From Desulfovibrio piger ATCC 29098 (GTDB lineage Bacteria > Desulfobacterota > Desulfovibrionia > Desulfovibrionales > Desulfovibrionaceae): a stretch of DNA of 54,310 bases. Shown here in pieces: positions 17,426 through 27,616 of this stretch. Position 1 is the first letter of the stretch, and every line of letters begins with the position of its first letter. The position numbers were made by a program, and so were the translations under genes. The stretch spans positions 801,604 to 855,913 of the forward strand of contig NZ_DS996359.1 of the NCBI RefSeq assembly GCF_000156375.1, given 5' to 3'. The notes under the pieces were generated by a model. That model ran no database searches. It was not told where the DNA came from and saw only the letters and a list, made by a program, of their open reading frames with translations.

Positions 17426-18248
17426 CAGGGGCCTCCGGGATCGTTAGGGCGGCATCCAGACAGTGCAGCAGGTGGTCGCGGGCCGCGGCATAGGCTGGCG
17501 TGGCGGGCAGATCCGCCAGCAGGCGGCGGGCATGGCCTTCGGCCACGAAGCGGGCCCGGCTGGCCGGGAAGTGCATGTCGTAGAACCACGTCCCCAGCAG
17601 CACGCGGAAGTCGTTGACGCTTTTCAGATCGGCATAGGAAGCGACCCGACCGGCCAGGGCATCGTCCAGGACTTTGTCGCTATGGAGGGCGGGGTCATCG
17701 GGCAGGCTCAGGACCACGGTGGGACAGTACGGGCGCGGACCGGAAAGGTGTTCGTCCATGACACGCAGGATGTCCAGCTTGTCGGCATCGCGCACCGCAT
17801 GGCAAATGCGGGCCATCCCTTCCGGCAGGCCCGCGGGCAGGGCAAAGCGGTTGTGCAGGCCCACGGCGGCGAGCACCAGCTTGCGGACGGCGGGATCTTC
17901 GTCCTTCAGGCGCCGCTCGCGTTTGAGGATGCGCACGCCCCACTGGCCGTGATTGCAGGATTCCCGGTCGCGGAAGGTATGCCAGCGCAGGTACTGTTCG
18001 AAGCGGGCAACGTCATGGTACAGGGCCGCCAGCAGGCAGGCGCGGTCCAGCGGCGGGGGGAACCCGCCGCCCGCGACGATGGCGCGGGCATGGGCCAGCA
18101 CCTGCATGGTGTGGTGCAGTTTGAGATCCATGGGCGAGGGATCGCCGCCGTCACGACGGCATTCCTTCTCGCGCTCGCGGGCCGCGTAGGCGGCGAACCA
18201 GGCCTCATGGCAGCTGATGTCCGGCAGGACGGGGGATGCGGTGTTCAT
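17409..18248 (-). CDS. HD-domain protein (putative phosphohydrolase)
   Basis: 279 residues. The HD signature is visible as LHHTMQVLAHAR, then LLAALYHDVARFEQY (the His-Asp pair) and later VRDADKLDILRV (the downstream Asp). Proteins with this arrangement are metal-dependent phosphohydrolases acting on nucleotides or related phosphates; the substrate is not deducible. Start at 18248 (MNTASP) is the first Met with a sensible context; a longer frame gives an Arg-rich tail. It overlaps the next gene downstream by 17 bp. Confidence 0.8.
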   Translation of the reverse strand: MNTASPVLPDISCHEAWFAAYAAREREKECRRDGGDPSPMDLKLHHTMQVLAHARAIVAGGGFPPPLDRACLLAALYHDVARFEQYLRWHTFRDRESCNHGQWGVRILKRERRLKDEDPAVRKLVLAAVGLHNRFALPAGLPEGMARICHAVRDADKLDILRVMDEHLSGPRPYCPTVVLSLPDDPALHSDKVLDDALAGRVASYADLKSVNDFRVLLGTWFYDMHFPASRARFVAEGHARRLLADLPATPAYAAARDHLLHCLDAALTIPEAPDGCLS

Positions 18249-18326
18249 GTCTCTGGATGTACGCCCCGGCCGGGGACGAAGCAAGGGGCGGCAGTACGGG
18301 GCAGCGTCGCCCCTCTTCTTTTGCCC

Positions 18327-18794
18327 TCAGCGCCGGAATTGTCCGCTGGCCTGACGCCAGGCGGCGGCCTGTTCGGCGGCCTCGGCCACGCGGGCGTCCA
18401 CGATGGTCTTGCCGATGGGGCACAGGGCCAGGGCCGCCAGCTTGACGTGCTGCCAGGCAAAGGGGATGCCGATGATGGTCACGGCGCAGGCCAGGGCCGA
18501 GAGCAGGTGCCCGCAGGCGATCCAGATGCCGCAGAGCAGCAGCCAGACGATGTTGCCCACGGTGCCCAGCGGGCCGGTGCCGATGTCGCCTTCACCGGTG
18601 AGGACATCGCGGGAGACCGGCATGCGGCCGAAGGGCATGAAGGCGAAACCGGCCATGACGAAACAGGCCCGGCCCCAGGGGATGCCGATGATGCTGATGA
18701 AACAGAGCACGCCCGCGATGCACCAGAGCAGACCGGTGCCCAGACCGAAGGGGAAGAACCAGAGGATATTGCCGAGACAACCCAGAGCTTGCAT
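18327..18794 (-). CDS. yccF: YccF-family inner membrane protein
   Basis: 155 residues with two copies of the YccF domain: GNILWFFPFGLGTGLLWCIAG...ISIIGIPWGRACF and the second GNIVWLLLCGIWIACGHLLSA...ITIIGIPFAWQHVKLAALALCPIGK. Each repeat contributes about two membrane segments. The function of the family is unknown. The ATG at 18794 has CAGGAG 6 nt upstream. Single gene. Confidence 0.88.
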   Translation of the reverse strand: MQALGCLGNILWFFPFGLGTGLLWCIAGVLCFISIIGIPWGRACFVMAGFAFMPFGRMPVSRDVLTGEGDIGTGPLGTVGNIVWLLLCGIWIACGHLLSALACAVTIIGIPFAWQHVKLAALALCPIGKTIVDARVAEAAEQAAAWRQASGQFRR

Positions 18795-19036
18795 GGGAAA
18801 CTCCTGAAAAGACGTGGATGGAGCGTCCATGCTACACGGGGGCGGGATGCCTGTCCATGCGCGGGAGAAAGGAAGGGCGAACCCCGCGGGGAGGTATACG
18901 CGCGGTATCCATGCCTCGTCCTCCACAGGGGGAGACCTCACTGAAGGAGAGGCGTCGGACAGGAGGGCAGGCAGGATCAGGCAATGATCCCGCACTGTCC
19001 ACTCCGCGGCGGGGAAGGGAGGAAAGGACCGGGAGG

Positions 19037-19396
19037 CTAGAGTTCCGGCAGGAAGAAATGGAACGAGGCCAGCATGACGGCCAGCAGGCAGAGCTGGATC
19101 AGGACCACCAGCCAGCAGGTCTTGCGGAAGGCGACCAGACGGTCGCGGGCACGCCCGCACACGGCGCGGGCCTCGTCCCTCACCCGGCAGAGGGCCGTCC
19201 GTTCCTGTTCCGGAAGGGCGACGGACGCGGCATCAAGGGCCGTTCCCAGCGCGTCGAGCCGGGCACGGAGCGCGGCCTGTTCCTGCTCCAGCTCCCGCAG
19301 CGGCGATGCCGGACGGCGGGAGGCCTTGCGCCTGGCCTTTGCGGGGTCCGGGGCCTTGCGGGACAGGAGGCGCCCCAGCCATGCTTTTACGTTCAT
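19037..19396 (-). CDS. Small membrane-anchored coiled-coil protein, unknown
   Basis: 119 residues. A basic N-terminus (residues 1-32) is followed by a heptad-rich segment around residues 33-90 (ELEQEQAALRARLDAL...), and a single C-terminal membrane segment (WLVVLIQLCLLAVMLASFHFFL). The topology is that of a tail-anchored inner-membrane protein. I do not recognise a family. It follows purM, but a strong terminator lies between, so it is probably expressed separately. Confidence 0.6.
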   Translation of the reverse strand: MNVKAWLGRLLSRKAPDPAKARRKASRRPASPLRELEQEQAALRARLDALGTALDAASVALPEQERTALCRVRDEARAVCGRARDRLVAFRKTCWLVVLIQLCLLAVMLASFHFFLPEL

Positions 19397-19415
19397 GTAT
19401 GTCCTTTGCTAAGAA

Positions 19416-19445
19416 AAAAGGGGGAAGGCGACAGCCTTCCCCCTT
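19416..19445 (-). terminator. Terminator of purM
   Basis: Perfect 12-bp stem AAGGGGGAAGGC/GCCTTCCCCCTT with a 4-nt loop; on the minus strand it is followed by TTTTCTT. It lies 23 bp past the purM stop. Confidence 0.85.
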
Positions 19446-19467
19446 GAGGATCGGATGCAGGACGAGG

Positions 19468-20529
19468 CTAGGCCTTGTCGAAGTTGACGACCACCTGTTC
19501 GCCGTCGCCGTTGCGGCGGGCGATGGTACCGATGGACCAGGCGGACATGCCGAAGGCCTGGATGCGGTTGATGGTCTCTTCCACCTGCTCTTCGGGCAGC
19601 ACCAGCACGTAACCGATACCACCGTTGAAGATCTGCAGGATCTCGGGCCAGGAAAGTTCGCCCACTTCGTGCAGCCACTTGAAGACCGGGGGCATTTCCC
19701 AGCTGCCGAAGTCGATGTGGGCTTCCACCTGATTGGGCAGCACGCGCGGGATGTTGTCGTAGAAGCCGCCGCCGGTGATGTGGGCCATGCCGCGCACGTC
19801 CAGGTCGCGCAGCAGGGAGCGGACCACTTCCACATAGATCTGGGTGGGGGCCAGCAGCACGTCACGCACGGTGGCGCCGTCGGCACCCGGGAAGGGATCG
19901 TCCGGGCCCAGGCCGCTCTTGTCCAGGATCTTGCGGGCCAGCGAGAAGCCGTTGGAGTGCAGGCCCGTGGAGGCCAGACCCACGATCTTGTCGCCCACGC
20001 GGATTCCGGAACCGTCCACCAGCTTGGCGTTGTCCACGATGCCCACGCAGAAGCCGGCCAGGTCGTATTCGCCATCGCCGTACATGTCGGGCATCTCGGC
20101 GGTCTCGCCGCCCAGCAGGGCACAGGCGGACTGGCGACAGCCTTCGGCCACGCCGCTGATGACGGTGTGGGCGGTATCCACATCCAGCTTGCCGGTGGCG
20201 AAGTAATCAAGGAAGAACAGGGGGGTGGCCCCCTGGACCAGGATATCGTTGACGCTCATGGCCACGAGGTCGATGCCCACGGTATCGTGCTTGTTGAAGG
20301 CAAAGGCCAGTTTGAGCTTGGTGCCCACGCCGTCGGTGGACGAGACAAGCACGGGGTCGCTCATGTTGCCGATTTCAGGTCTGAACAGGCCCCCGAATCC
20401 CCCGATGTCGGAGATGACCCCCTTGGTATGCGTGCGCTGCACCAGATGCTTGATGCGCGCCACGAGATCATTGCCGGCCTGGATATCGACGCCGGCTTCG
20501 GTATATGCTTTTGCGCGATCTGTGGACAT
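19468..20529 (-). CDS. purM: Phosphoribosylformylglycinamidine cyclo-ligase
   Basis: 353 residues. AIR synthetase closes the imidazole ring of purines using ATP, in the cytosol. The ATP-binding signature is GVGTKLKLAF, the active-site loop is GGETAEMPDMY, and the C-terminal domain has AHITGGGFYDNIPR. Length is typical for bacterial PurM. Start at 20529 (MSTDRAKAYTEAGV) has a GGAG just upstream; the family conserved YxxAGVD begins ten residues in. It stands alone, divergent from amrS. Confidence 0.96.
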   Translation of the reverse strand: MSTDRAKAYTEAGVDIQAGNDLVARIKHLVQRTHTKGVISDIGGFGGLFRPEIGNMSDPVLVSSTDGVGTKLKLAFAFNKHDTVGIDLVAMSVNDILVQGATPLFFLDYFATGKLDVDTAHTVISGVAEGCRQSACALLGGETAEMPDMYGDGEYDLAGFCVGIVDNAKLVDGSGIRVGDKIVGLASTGLHSNGFSLARKILDKSGLGPDDPFPGADGATVRDVLLAPTQIYVEVVRSLLRDLDVRGMAHITGGGFYDNIPRVLPNQVEAHIDFGSWEMPPVFKWLHEVGELSWPEILQIFNGGIGYVLVLPEEQVEETINRIQAFGMSAWSIGTIARRNGDGEQVVVNFDKA

Positions 20530-20822
20530 GAGTATCCTCCTTGGTGGGAGACACCCTAGCAAAAAATTTGCCGAATCCCAAGCAGCTTTTTGGGGGAAAT
20601 CCCGGCAGGGGGAGATTTTCGGTCACCTTTTTTCTCATGGCAGCGGGGATCTTCCCCTGTTATACCAAGGGGGCAGGCCCCCCGTGCCGTTCGTACCGGG
20701 GCCAGGGCTTGCCTTGCGCACGGAGAGGCTCGGCCCCGGGCAGGCGGCATCACGATAGGGGAGGAGCAACGGCGGCACCGGTCGTCAAAGGTGGCCGGAC
20801 AGGCCGCGAAGGAGAGCGCCTT

Positions 20823-21833
20823 ATGGAAAGCATGCTGTGGACACGGCTGACGGACGGCAGATTACGCTGCGGGCTCTGTGCCCATGCCTGCGTGCTCGCG
20901 CCGGGGCAGCGGGGACGGTGCGGTGTGCGCTGTAACCACGAGGGGCGTCCGCTCTCGCTGGTGGACGGGCTGGTAACGGGCGTGCAGGCCGACCCGGTGG
21001 AAAAGAAACCCCTGTATCACTTCCTGCCCGGCAGCCGGACGTTTTCCGTGGGCAGTGCCGGATGCAATTTTTCCTGCCTTTTCTGCCAGAACCATCATAT
21101 CTCCCGTGACCCGCTGGAGCAGGAGCGCATCCGCGGGCACGAAGCCACGCCCGATGTGCTGGTGGCGGCGGCCCTGCGCACCGCCTGCCGCAGCCTGGCC
21201 TTCACCTACAACGAACCCACGGTCTTCGTGGAGCTGCTGGCGGCCACGGCCGCGCTGGGCCAGGAACGGGGCCTGCCGTCCATTCTGGTGAGCAACGGTT
21301 TCATGAGCCCCGGCTGTCTGGAAGTACTGGGACCTTTGGTGCGGGCGGCCAATATAGACCTGAAGGCCTTCAGCGAGGATTTCTATCATCATTATTGCGG
21401 CGCCCGCCTGCGGCCCGTGCTGGACAATCTGGTGCGGATGCGTTCCCTGGGCTGGTGGCTGGAGGTGACGACCCTCATCCTGGAAGGTCTCAATGACGGA
21501 GAGGCGGAACTGCGGGCACTGGCACGCTTCATCCGCGACGAGCTGGGCGCGGACACGCCCTGGCATGTGACGGCCTTCCATCCTGCCTACCGCATGACGG
21601 ATCATCCGGCCACGCGGGCGGAGACCTTGCGGCGTTGCCGGGACATCGGTCTGGAAGAGGGGCTGCACTTCGTATATACGGGCAATGTATTTTGTGCGGG
21701 CGGCGCTGATACGCTCTGCCCGCAGTGTGGAGAGCCCTGTCTGGAACGGCAGGGCTGGCAGGTCACCATGAGGACGGACACAGGTGTCTGTCCGCGATGC
21801 GGCAGTCAGCTGCCGGGAGTATGGAAATCATGA
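20823..21833 (+). CDS. amrS: AmmeMemoRadiSam system radical SAM protein (AmrS)
   Basis: 336 residues. The radical SAM cluster motif is CNFSCLFCQN (CxxxCxxC), followed by FTYNEPTVF and IDLKAF, as in the PflA-like AmrS branch. The N-terminus carries a CGLCAHAC...RGRCGVR Cys cluster, and the C-terminus two rubredoxin-like CxxC pairs (CPQCGEPC and CPRCGSQ). The AmmeMemoRadiSam trio is widespread in anaerobes and its reaction is undefined; the other two members are not in this window. Start at 20823 follows GAAGGAG. The stop overlaps the next gene as ATGA. Confidence 0.88.
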   Translation: MESMLWTRLTDGRLRCGLCAHACVLAPGQRGRCGVRCNHEGRPLSLVDGLVTGVQADPVEKKPLYHFLPGSRTFSVGSAGCNFSCLFCQNHHISRDPLEQERIRGHEATPDVLVAAALRTACRSLAFTYNEPTVFVELLAATAALGQERGLPSILVSNGFMSPGCLEVLGPLVRAANIDLKAFSEDFYHHYCGARLRPVLDNLVRMRSLGWWLEVTTLILEGLNDGEAELRALARFIRDELGADTPWHVTAFHPAYRMTDHPATRAETLRRCRDIGLEEGLHFVYTGNVFCAGGADTLCPQCGEPCLERQGWQVTMRTDTGVCPRCGSQLPGVWKS

Positions 21834-22333
21834 TCATCGTCTATACGGGCAACGGCAAGGGCAAGACCAGCGCCTGCATCGGGCAGGCCATGCGGGCCCT
21901 GGGCCGGGATTTTGCCGTGGGTTTCGGCCAGTTCATGAAGCAGCCGGGCTGCGCCGGGGAACAGACCGTCCTCGCGCGCCTGCTGGGGGATGACTTTTTG
22001 GCCGGGGGCAAGGGCTTTTTGCGGCGTGAGGAAGACCGTCCCGCCCATCGGGAGGCGGCCCTGGCCACGCTGGACTGGGCCCGGCAGCGTCTGGAACGCC
22101 TGGACATGCTGGTGCTGGACGAGACGCTCTATGCCCTGAAAGCGGGCATCCTGGAGCGGAGCGAAGTGGAAGGTCTCATGGAGGCGGCGCGCCGGGACCG
22201 ATGCCATCTGGTGCTTTCCGGTCGGGATGCGCCGGACTGGCTGGTGGAAGCCGCCGATCTTGTCACGGAGATGGGCGAGATCAAACACCCCTGGCGAGCG
22301 GGCATCAAGGCCGCGCCGGGCATAGAATTCTGA
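21830..22333 (+). CDS. cobO: Cob(I)alamin adenosyltransferase, CobO/BtuR type
   Basis: 167 residues. P-loop GNGKGKTSAC at the N-terminus, GFGQFMKQ, and the family segment LVLDETLYAL place it in the CobA/CobO/BtuR group, which transfers the 5'-deoxyadenosyl group of ATP to cob(I)alamin. Typical length is 170-200 residues. I prefer the ATG at 21830, which overlaps the amrS stop (ATGA); an ATG nine bases earlier is too close to the GGGAG site. Translational coupling with amrS is likely. Confidence 0.88.
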   Translation: MIIVYTGNGKGKTSACIGQAMRALGRDFAVGFGQFMKQPGCAGEQTVLARLLGDDFLAGGKGFLRREEDRPAHREAALATLDWARQRLERLDMLVLDETLYALKAGILERSEVEGLMEAARRDRCHLVLSGRDAPDWLVEAADLVTEMGEIKHPWRAGIKAAPGIEF

Positions 22334-22380
22334 GGCGGGGCGCCGGCATCAGCCGCCCCGCGCCGTACGCACCAAAAGGA

Positions 22381-22412
22381 AAGGGCCCGTTCCATCGCTG
22401 GAGCGGGCCCTT
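22381..22412. terminator. Shared convergent terminator cobO / BON lipoprotein
   Basis: Perfect 14-bp stem AAGGGCCCGTTCCA/TGGAGCGGGCCCTT (one G-T step) with a TCGC loop between the two convergent genes. Confidence 0.7.
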
Positions 22413-22470
22413 CGTATGAAGGAAGATCGTTCATGACGGGGCCGGGCCCCGTCATCCTGGGGAGCTTGGG

Positions 22471-23226
22471 TTAGACGGCCCCGGCGGCCTCGTCACCCAC
22501 CGGCGGCGGAGGCGGTGCCGTGGGCGGGGTCAGCTTGTGCGAGGAGTTGGCCGGCGGCATGGTGGGCACGTTCTGGGCCGCGGGCTGGGCGGCCGGTGCC
22601 GTGGACGGAGCCGCGGCGGGCGTGGCCGCCGGTTGCGTGCCCTGGCCCGCGCCGGGCACCACCTGGCCCTTGGGCACGGGCATGTCGGCCTGCTTCTGGG
22701 GCAGCATCAGATAGCTGATGACCTGCTTGACGCCCTCCACCTGACGTGCGGCACGGATGGCCAGCTTGCGTTCGGCCTCATCCTTGACCACACCCAGCAG
22801 CACCACGCGTCCGGCGTTGACTTCCGTGTCGATGCGGGTGGAGCTCAGGCCCGAGGTGCCGATGAGTTCCGTGCGCAGCTTGGTGGCCAGGACGAAGTCG
22901 CCGGTCTCGCTCTTGGCCGGGGTGAACCAGTGCGAGGTGACGGAGCGCACGCCCTTGTGTCGGCGGGCGATGCGGATGGCCTGGGAGCGCATCTTCTCGG
23001 GGGCCTCGCCCACCAGGAAGACATGGCCGTAATAGCAGTAGACCTTGATGCCCCAGCCCTGGGAAAGGTTGGCGTCCATAAGGTCGGACTTGATGCCCAG
23101 GGAGATCTCTTTGTCATCGGTGATGGTGCCGCTCAGGCGCTGGTCGTCGTACACGCCGTAGAGCGAGGCACAACCGCTGCTGAGCATGAGGCAGCAGAGG
23201 AGCAGCAGGGGGACGATGTAACGCAT
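22471..23226 (-). CDS. BON-domain outer-membrane lipoprotein (OsmY/DolP-like)
   Basis: 251 residues. A signal peptide ends in LSSGC-A (Cys19 lipidated). Two BON domains follow: about 40-115 (EISLGIKSDLMDANLSQGW...VFLVGEAP) and 120-190 (ATKLRTELIGTSGL...VVLLGVVKDEAERKLA). The last 60 residues are a Pro/Ala-rich low-complexity tail. BON proteins bind phospholipid surfaces and support envelope integrity. It starts 22 bp after murA and is probably cotranscribed with it, which fits an envelope role. Confidence 0.82.
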   Translation of the reverse strand: MRYIVPLLLLCCLMLSSGCASLYGVYDDQRLSGTITDDKEISLGIKSDLMDANLSQGWGIKVYCYYGHVFLVGEAPEKMRSQAIRIARRHKGVRSVTSHWFTPAKSETGDFVLATKLRTELIGTSGLSSTRIDTEVNAGRVVLLGVVKDEAERKLAIRAARQVEGVKQVISYLMLPQKQADMPVPKGQVVPGAGQGTQPAATPAAAPSTAPAAQPAAQNVPTMPPANSSHKLTPPTAPPPPPVGDEAAGAV

Positions 23227-23248
23227 GTATCCTCCTTGCGCCGGAGCG

Positions 23249-24499
<1,251 letters not shown>

Positions 24500-24675
24500 C
24501 AGGATCCTCGTGCGGCCTGCAGGCCCTGGCCTGCGGCGCATGCTGGGGGTTGCGGCACCGGTCCCGTCCCTGTGGGGACTGGCCCGTGCTCCGGCAAAAC
24601 ATGGTGTTTGGAGCCGGTATCGGATGCTAGTTTTTTTTCTAAAAAAAATCCAGAAAGAGAAATGTAAATTTTTGC

Positions 24676-24704
24676 TTGCATATTTTTCGGGATGTGCGTA
24701 TACA
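24676..24704 (+). promoter_or_regulatory. Promoter of tRNA-His
   Basis: TTGCAT (24676-24681), 17-bp spacer, TATACA (24699-24704), placing the start of transcription just before the tRNA. Confidence 0.7.
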
Positions 24705-24717
24705 CGTCTTCGTTACG

Positions 24718-24793
24718 GCGGAAGTAGCTCAGTTGGTAGAGCACCTGGTTGTGGCCCAGGTGGCCGTGGGTTCAAGTCCCATCTTTCGCCCCA
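24718..24793 (+). tRNA. tRNA-His (anticodon GTG)
   Basis: Cloverleaf is readable: acceptor GCGGAAG/CTTTCGC, D arm GCTC...GAGC, anticodon stem CTGG/CCAG with loop TTGTGGC, T arm with TTCAAGT, discriminator C and encoded CCA. A G precedes position 1 and pairs with discriminator C, as required for His-tRNA identity. Confidence 0.95.
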
Positions 24794-24804
24794 TAAGGAA
24801 ATCC

Positions 24805-24830
24805 CCCCGCTTTCGAGCGGGGTTTTTCTT
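24805..24830 (+). terminator. Terminator of tRNA-His
   Basis: Stem CCCCGCT/AGCGGGG with TTCG loop followed by TTTTTCTTTTT. Confidence 0.9.
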
Positions 24831-25100
24831 TTTCTGCCGCCAGGTTACCTGTCTGGAAAAGGGGCCAGCGCTCACGCCGATGGCCGTGGCCGGGAGCCCG
24901 GGCACGGATGAGCCCCTGCTCCTTTCCCGTGCGCAGGGAAGGGCAGGCATGGCCAGCTCCTTTTTGGGGGGAGGAAGGGCGCCCCTGTCCGCAGCCGGCA
25001 CCCGCCCGGTGTGGAAGAAGGCCAAGGGGCCTTCCGTTACAGGATGGCGATCCCTCCCTTATGGAGGCAACGGCCCTTGCGGCCTCCGGACGGGCCGCCC

Positions 25101-25129
25101 TTGCCAAAGCAGGGCCTTTTGCGTACAAA
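25101..25129 (+). promoter_or_regulatory. Promoter of tRNA-Pro
   Basis: TTGCCA (25101-25106), 17-bp spacer, TACAAA (25124-25129), 11 bp before the mature tRNA end. Confidence 0.65.
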
Positions 25130-25140
25130 ACATCCCATCA

Positions 25141-25217
25141 CGGAGCGTGGCGCAGCATGGTAGCGCACCTGCTTTGGGAGCAGGGGGTCGCTGGTTCGAA
25201 TCCAGTCGCTCCGACCA
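25141..25217 (+). tRNA. tRNA-Pro (anticodon TGG)
   Basis: Acceptor CGGAGCG/CGCTCCG, anticodon stem CCTGC/GCAGG with loop TTTGGGA, T loop TTCGAAT, discriminator A and encoded CCA. It marks the left border of the accessory block. Confidence 0.95.
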
Positions 25218-25227
25218 TAAAAAGATC

Positions 25228-25267
25228 AAGAGGTCATACCACGATGTGGTGTGACCTCTTTTTGTTT
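25228..25267 (+). terminator. Terminator of tRNA-Pro
   Basis: 15-bp stem (AAGAGGTCATACCAC/GTGGTGTGACCTCTT, one T-G pair) with a 3-nt loop, then TTTTTGTTTTT. Confidence 0.9.
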
Positions 25268-25512
25268 TTGCGGCCCATGGCGGCCATGCCGCAGGGAGTC
25301 CCCGCAGGCCTTGGGAAGCGCGTCCAATCTTTCCCTGCGGGCGTGCCTGGGGCGGAGAGGACGAGGCAGGGCGGCAAGGCCCCCACCTGCAAGGATAGGC
25401 AAGGCGGGTGCATGGGCCGTCAGGACAGGGCGCCTCATCCCCTCTTCCGGACAGGCAGCCATGCCGGGGCGGCCGTCCCCACACCGGACAGCCCGCGCCG
25501 GGGAAAACGGGT

Positions 25513-27246
25513 TTAGCGGCAGGCGGGTTTCTTGCGCCCGGCGATGATACGGTAGAGCTTTGCCCGGGAGATGCCGAGCGAAAGCGCAGCAAGGGCCTTG
25601 TTGCCTTTGTGCTGTTCCAGGCTGTCCATGACCGCTTTGAATGCGTAGTCCGCCATCATGTCGTCCAGTGTCCGGGAACCGCCGGAAGGATAGGTCGAGG
25701 CATCCAGAAGATACTGCGGAAGGTGGCGGCTTTCGATGATATTGCCGTCGATGATGTTGAACGCGTATTCGATGATGTTGCTCAACTCTCGAACATTGCC
25801 CGGCCAGTCGTAATTCATGAACAGATAGTAGACTTCCTTGGAAACGCCGCTGATATTTTTTTTGAATATCTGGGAATAGAGCCGCAAAAAATAAATGATG
25901 AGCGACTTGATGTCTTCTTTTCGTTCGCGCAATGGCGGGATGGTGATGGAGACGACGTTCAGGCGGAACAGCAGGTCACTGCGGAACCTGCCCTGCTTGA
26001 CCAGCTGGAGCAGGTCCCTGTTCGTGGCCGCAACGATGCGGACGTCGAGCTGTTTGGAGCTTTGTCCGCCGATGCGCTGCACCTCGCGCTCCTGGATGAT
26101 GCGCAGCAGCTTTGCCTGGAGGGAGAGGGACATCTCGCCCAGTTCGTCAAGAAAGATCGTTCCGGTATGTGCCTGTTCGAACAGGCCGGGGTTGCCGCTT
26201 TTCTTGGCCCCGGTGAACGCGCCGGAATCATAGCCGAACACTTCGGCTTCCAGCAGGGATTCCGGCAGGCTGGCGCAGTTGAGCTTGATGAACGGGCCGT
26301 CGGCCCGTTCGCTGAGTTCATGGAGCGAGCGGGCCAGCAGCTCCTTGCCCGTGCCGCTCTCGCTTTGCAGGAGCACGGTCGAGGAGGAGGGCGCCACCTT
26401 CTTGATGATGGCCTTGATGCGCAGGACCGATTTGCTTTGGCCGACGAAAGACTGGATGGAGGGCTTTTCGGCCCCTTTCCTGTTCCCAGCGGGCGGGTAG
26501 CGCAGTTCCGAAAGGGGTGTCTGGGCCGTTTTCAGGCTGTTTTTCAGGGGCTTTCCTTCCTCCGCCGATACGGCGGAAAAATAGATGAGGAAACCGTGCA
26601 GCCTCTCCCCTGATATCATGAGCTTTCTTTTTTCAGCCAGGAACGTCTGGCCTGTCTTCTCGTCCCTGTAGGAAGATTCCGACAGGGACGCCCCCTCTTC
26701 GTTCTCGGAAAAAATCCCCAGCAACAGTTCAAGATCCTTCAGGGTCCTGACGTCGTATTTTTTGTGCTGCGACGAGATGATGTCGTGCATGGTCGCGTTC
26801 ATGAACACGACGCGTTCGAAGGCATCCGCAACGACGATGCCGTCGGTGATGCATTGCATGGACATCTTGAAGCGCAGCAGATGGGTGAACTGCTGGCTGA
26901 GGTCTTCGGCCATCTTTTTTACGTCGGTGATGTCCGAGAGCAGGATGACGAGATCTTCCCCGTCAAAAAAAGAGTCGATGATATAGGTGTGGTCAGCGAT
27001 GTTCAGCTTGCGCAACTTGATCTCTGTCGCATCCCTTGCCTCAAGGACTTTGGGCAGGGAAAGCTCGGAAAACAGGATCTCCTTCAGTTTCTTGATGGAT
27101 CTTCCGGTCAGCGAAAGGAGCTTCAGACCGGCACTATTGACGGCAAAAAGCTCTCCCTTGCGGGAAACGACAAGTATGGCTTCGGAAAGATGGTCAAGGA
27201 GAGCGCTCTTTTGCAAAGATACATGACGAGAAACAGTATCATTCAT
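25513..27246 (-). CDS. PAS-domain sigma-54 transcriptional activator of the grd operon
   Basis: 577 residues. Two PAS-like sensor regions (about 12-110 and 125-225) precede an AAA+ domain of the NtrC type (about 265-500): Walker A SESGTGKE near 294-302, the sigma-54 contact loop GAFTGA, Walker B TIFLDELGEM, and PPLRERKEDI. The C-terminal Fis-type helix-turn-helix lies at 535-577 (NKALAALSLGISRAKLYRI). There is no receiver domain, so the signal is probably a small ligand or redox cue sensed by PAS. It is divergent from grdA1, whose promoter is a sigma-54 type with inverted repeats upstream, so this is very probably the operon's activator. The usual first Walker A Gly is Ser here. Confidence 0.92.
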   Translation of the reverse strand: MNDTVSRHVSLQKSALLDHLSEAILVVSRKGELFAVNSAGLKLLSLTGRSIKKLKEILFSELSLPKVLEARDATEIKLRKLNIADHTYIIDSFFDGEDLVILLSDITDVKKMAEDLSQQFTHLLRFKMSMQCITDGIVVADAFERVVFMNATMHDIISSQHKKYDVRTLKDLELLLGIFSENEEGASLSESSYRDEKTGQTFLAEKRKLMISGERLHGFLIYFSAVSAEEGKPLKNSLKTAQTPLSELRYPPAGNRKGAEKPSIQSFVGQSKSVLRIKAIIKKVAPSSSTVLLQSESGTGKELLARSLHELSERADGPFIKLNCASLPESLLEAEVFGYDSGAFTGAKKSGNPGLFEQAHTGTIFLDELGEMSLSLQAKLLRIIQEREVQRIGGQSSKQLDVRIVAATNRDLLQLVKQGRFRSDLLFRLNVVSITIPPLRERKEDIKSLIIYFLRLYSQIFKKNISGVSKEVYYLFMNYDWPGNVRELSNIIEYAFNIIDGNIIESRHLPQYLLDASTYPSGGSRTLDDMMADYAFKAVMDSLEQHKGNKALAALSLGISRAKLYRIIAGRKKPACR

Positions 27247-27481
27247 GGACTGTCACCATCCGCAAACAACATCATCGTCCCGGCAGGACGACATTCCTGA
27301 TCGAAAGCCCGGCGGCCATGAAAGGGCCCTTCAGCGGAACCGGCATGATCCGGGACAGGAGTCCGTGCACGGTTTCCCTCCCTGTGGAGCACGCCATACC
27401 TGACTATTACATAGTTATCCGTAATGACAAACAAAAAATTCCCTGCCGTCTGAAGGGACGGAGTGTTTCAGAATAAGAAAA

Positions 27482-27570
27482 ATGCTGTCTCAAAAATAAA
27501 GATATAACATATTGATATAACATATTTTTTGATATCAATATCTTTTTTGATCTCAAAAATGAGACAGCAT
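27482..27570. promoter_or_regulatory. Enhancer-like inverted repeat upstream of grdA1
   Basis: ATGCTGTCTCA at 27482-27492 recurs inverted as TGAGACAGCAT at 27560-27570 (11-bp perfect arms, centres about 78 bp apart). The right copy is itself part of a local palindrome TCTCA-AAAA-TGAGA (27551-27564). They sit about 50-135 bp before the -24 element, the usual place for activator binding in sigma-54 systems. Confidence 0.65.
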
Positions 27571-27616
27571 CATTTTATTGTTTTGCTAATATAACGATAT
27601 TTTTTGATATTTTTCA

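Larger units (their letters stand above)
24794..25140. other. Spacer between tRNA-His and tRNA-Pro
   Basis: About 350 bp. Contains the tRNA-His terminator (24805-24830) and the tRNA-Pro promoter (25101-25129). No protein gene is supported. Confidence 0.5.

Noticed and set aside
25141..25217. tRNA-Pro as a proven integration site (attL) of a mobile island
   Set aside because: I found no integrase gene and no second copy of the tRNA 3' end near the right edge of the block, so only an accessory-block hypothesis is kept.
27501..27542. AT-rich repeats of GATAT units as a CRISPR or replication iteron array
   Set aside because: Only two exact copies of the 10-bp unit with 3-bp spacing, no spacers of constant length and no cas or rep genes. 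Their place between activator and sigma-54 promoter points to regulation.
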